A model generated the notes under the pieces. That model ran no database searches. It saw only the letters and a list, made by a program, of their open reading frames with translations, and was not told where the DNA came from. 64,000 nucleotides of DNA from Bacteriovoracaceae bacterium. GTDB taxonomy: Bacteria > Bdellovibrionota > Bacteriovoracia > Bacteriovoracales > Bacteriovoracaceae. The stretch lies in NCBI GenBank assembly GCA_024711325.1, contig JANJTC010000003.1:124001-188000 (forward strand). The letters run 5' to 3'. Of the stretch, positions 61,963 to 64,000 are shown piece by piece; within the stretch, counting starts at the first letter, position 1, and every line of letters begins with the position of its first letter. A program made the position numbers and the translations under genes.

Positions 61963-63321
61963 ATGCTTAAAAATTTACATAAAGAGATAACTCTAGCTCA
62001 CAAAATTATCGATCTTTTGATTGCTCTGTTTTGTTGGCTTATTGCTTATCTATTGAGATTTGATAGCTTTAATAACGAATATTTGTGGTATCTAAAGCTT
62101 TCCTTACCGCTGCTCATAATTCAATATTATTTTTTTAGAAAATTTGATCTGTATGCCTCAAAACGGCTTCAGGGTTTAGTTTCCGAATTATTAAATGTTT
62201 TCAAGGCAAACTTTGCTGTAATTGTTACTTTCGTAATGAGCATTTACTTTTTCCATCCTGAAAAAGTGTCACGAATTGTTTTATTAAACTACTCACTTTT
62301 ATCCACCTTCTTGTTCATCACAACTAAACTAGGGATTCGAATGTTTCTTCGTATACAGCGAAGAAAAGGAAAGAATTTAAGACATGTCATTCTTATGGGG
62401 AATGGTCCACAAATCGAGCATTTTCTAAAAGTCATAAAAGCTAATCCAGAGGCTGGGTTAAAGATCAAGGGATGGCACGACTCAAACGGCTTGAATGAGA
62501 AATATTCAATCAAGGAAATGAATATTTCAGTTGGAAATTTAAAAAACTTGAATTCAGATTATTTAGTAATTGGTTACTACTTAAAAGATCTTGGAAAAGG
62601 CGATGAATTACTAAAGATACTTTCTAAAGAGTTAATTGAAATTATAATTCTTCCAGATTTAAGTTTTTCTCTGATTGGACACGAAATTTCAGAATTTGCT
62701 GGTTTGCCTGCCATTAGTATCAATCAACCCAAATTTCATACAAAGAGTATAATTACCAAAAGACTTTTTGATATCCTACTCTCGTCTATCGGTTTGATTC
62801 TAATTTCCCCACTTTTGCTACTTATCGGCTTAGGGGTAAAGCTAACTTCACCGGGTTCTATTCTATTTGGACAAAAACGAGTGGGGTTAGATGGTCATGG
62901 GTTCATAATGTGGAAATTTCGCACCATGAGAACTGATGCTGAATCTCAAGGGAGTGGATGGACAACGAAGAATGACCCGAGAAGAACCAAATTTGGTTCT
63001 TTTCTACGTAAAACATCATTCGACGAATTACCACAACTTTGGAATGTTCTAGTTGGAGATATGAGCCTTGTAGGGCCTAGGCCAGAGCAGCCTTATTTTG
63101 TTGAAAAGTTTCGTGAAGAGATTGATGCTTATATGCTTCGACATAAGATGAAGGCCGGTATCACAGGATGGGCACAGGTCAATGGACTACGAGGTGATAC
63201 GAGTATTTCTACACGTATTGAATATGATATTTGGTACATCAAGAATTGGTCAATATGGCTGGATATTAGCATTATTTTCATGACCTTTTGGAAAGGTATC
63301 TTTAATAGGAATGCTTACTAG
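61963..63321 (+). CDS. Polyprenyl-phosphate sugar-1-phosphate transferase, WcaJ-like
   Basis: A 452-residue integral membrane enzyme. Four hydrophobic segments lie in the N-terminal third, followed by a central Rossmann-like domain and the C-terminal bacterial sugar-transferase domain ([64 protein letters not shown]). It transfers the first sugar-1-phosphate to undecaprenyl phosphate, starting repeat-unit synthesis. It follows rmlA by 11 bases. Confidence 0.93.
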   Translation: MLKNLHKEITLAHKIIDLLIALFCWLIAYLLRFDSFNNEYLWYLKLSLPLLIIQYYFFRKFDLYASKRLQGLVSELLNVFKANFAVIVTFVMSIYFFHPEKVSRIVLLNYSLLSTFLFITTKLGIRMFLRIQRRKGKNLRHVILMGNGPQIEHFLKVIKANPEAGLKIKGWHDSNGLNEKYSIKEMNISVGNLKNLNSDYLVIGYYLKDLGKGDELLKILSKELIEIIILPDLSFSLIGHEISEFAGLPAISINQPKFHTKSIITKRLFDILLSSIGLILISPLLLLIGLGVKLTSPGSILFGQKRVGLDGHGFIMWKFRTMRTDAESQGSGWTTKNDPRRTKFGSFLRKTSFDELPQLWNVLVGDMSLVGPRPEQPYFVEKFREEIDAYMLRHKMKAGITGWAQVNGLRGDTSISTRIEYDIWYIKNWSIWLDISIIFMTFWKGIFNRNAY

Positions 63322-63329
63322 AGGTGATT

Positions 63330-64000
63330 TTGAAACAGTTACTAAATACTATTAAGATCTCTGGTCCGTTTGCGTTTGCTCGGCTTGGATACGGATATGT
63401 TCAAGCTAGATTTCTAATGCTTCTTGCAAAGATATTGCGCCCTGTTGGAATAAAGCTTAAGTCATCCGCACTTTGGATTCTAAAAAGACAATCTTCTGAT
63501 GAGGCTTCTGTTCGAATATTTGAACATTTATTAATTAATATATTCCAAAGAGATAAAACAGTTAATTTACTCGTTCCCAATTATTTAGGGAAAGCATTTC
63601 GCAATATCCTACCTTTTCTGCCAAAAGGTACTTGCATAAAGATATACCAAGATTTGCAACAAGATGATGAATTTGATTGGGTTATTATTACAAATGTAAT
63701 GTTGAGTTCAATCGCAGCGAAATTAAAATATAAAATAGAAAATTTTGAAATAGAACTTTCGACTATGGGCTTTCATCTTTTAAGAAATAAGAAATTATCG
63801 GGTAACTCAAATGTATACGAATATATACGTCTAAGGGAAGAAGTGGAGCTATTAAGTAGACACGAAAATGGAAACCGTATTATTTTTAAAGATGATTTTA
63901 AATTCTGTATAAGATCTAGATCCATGGATGCTGCAATCTTGGATGAGGTAAAAACGGAATACTGCAATTGGTTGACGATGAAAAATTTAAAATTTGATAC
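63330..64000 (+). CDS. FkbM-like methyltransferase, N-terminal part
   Basis: A frame from TTG 63330 (GAGGTGA upstream; GTG 63324 is also possible) runs off the right edge after 223 codons. No motif is decisive yet. The late segment DFKFCIRSRSMDAAILDEVK recalls the FkbM-type opening (xRPxTSDxxVxxEV), so a sugar O-methyltransferase is possible. The rest is hydrophilic with a basic N-terminus. It continues the same operon after the WcaJ-like gene. Confidence 0.45.
   Translation, partial: MKQLLNTIKISGPFAFARLGYGYVQARFLMLLAKILRPVGIKLKSSALWILKRQSSDEASVRIFEHLLINIFQRDKTVNLLVPNYLGKAFRNILPFLPKGTCIKIYQDLQQDDEFDWVIITNVMLSSIAAKLKYKIENFEIELSTMGFHLLRNKKLSGNSNVYEYIRLREEVELLSRHENGNRIIFKDDFKFCIRSRSMDAAILDEVKTEYCNWLTMKNLKFD

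Noticed and set aside
42579-64000. CRISPR arrays, tRNA or rRNA genes, and insertion-sequence transposases
   Set aside because: Looked for through the whole window by eye; no regular spacer arrays, cloverleaf sequences or transposase motifs were recognised.

Overview
The window looks like chromosome of a free-living, low-to-moderate GC Gram-negative bacterium. The Tat and lipoprotein signals, PilZ-like and receiver/TPR proteins, secreted peptidases and the style of small lipoproteins suggest a Bdellovibrionota relative (Bacteriovorax/Peredibacter type). That placement is an inference from gene content; no rRNA or tRNA gene is visible to test it.

Layout. 0-8.4 kb, mostly minus strand: 5' end of an endonuclease/exonuclease/phosphatase-type gene, a lipoprotein with two small DNA-binding-like genes, a sigma-54 activator, nagB facing an LmbE-type deacetylase, a GDP-mannose pyrophosphorylase/isomerase and an MgtE Mg2+ transporter. 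8.5-24.3 kb: a PilZ-like protein with a receiver-TPR protein, a zinc carboxypeptidase, a PhoX phosphatase with a small ferredoxin, metF-metH, an EamA exporter, msrB, apaG and an FAH-family hydrolase. 24.4-29.4 kb: two paralogous SulP anion transporters, the first with a beta-carbonic anhydrase (a likely bicarbonate uptake module), flanking two tandem trypsin-like genes. 29.4-34.9 kb: trmO, a UDP-glucuronate-epimerase-like gene, vapBC, a BamE-like lipoprotein, an rhlE-type helicase and a SEC-C-like protein.

34.9-42.6 kb is an accessory stretch. It holds a decayed higB toxin next to an intact-looking higA antitoxin, two paralogous 70-residue proteins, a polysaccharide deacetylase, a glycosyltransferase, and a DarG/DarT toxin-antitoxin pair. 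Three copies of one intergenic element lie here. Two copies (35028-35102 minus, 40400-40474 plus) each encode a 24-residue hydrophobic peptide, with its own Shine-Dalgarno site, an upstream hairpin containing AATGAA, and a downstream terminator hairpin. The third copy (38364-38436) has lost the peptide by internal deletion. The two peptides match at 18 of 24 residues while differing by seven synonymous codons, so the reading frame has been kept by selection. This is the best candidate here for an undescribed system; a type I toxin-like membrane peptide is the leading guess.

42.6-64 kb is a surface-polysaccharide locus. RmlA and RmlB make dTDP-4-keto-6-deoxyglucose. WecE/WecD then give the Fuc4NAc-type sugar, and FdtA/FdtB/FdtC-like enzymes the Fuc3NAc-type sugar. 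WecF, several family 2 glycosyltransferases, a Wzx flippase, a polytopic membrane protein, methyltransferases, an asparagine synthase, a radical SAM enzyme, a double-Rossmann fusion and a WcaJ-like initiating transferase complete it. The window ends inside an FkbM-like gene.
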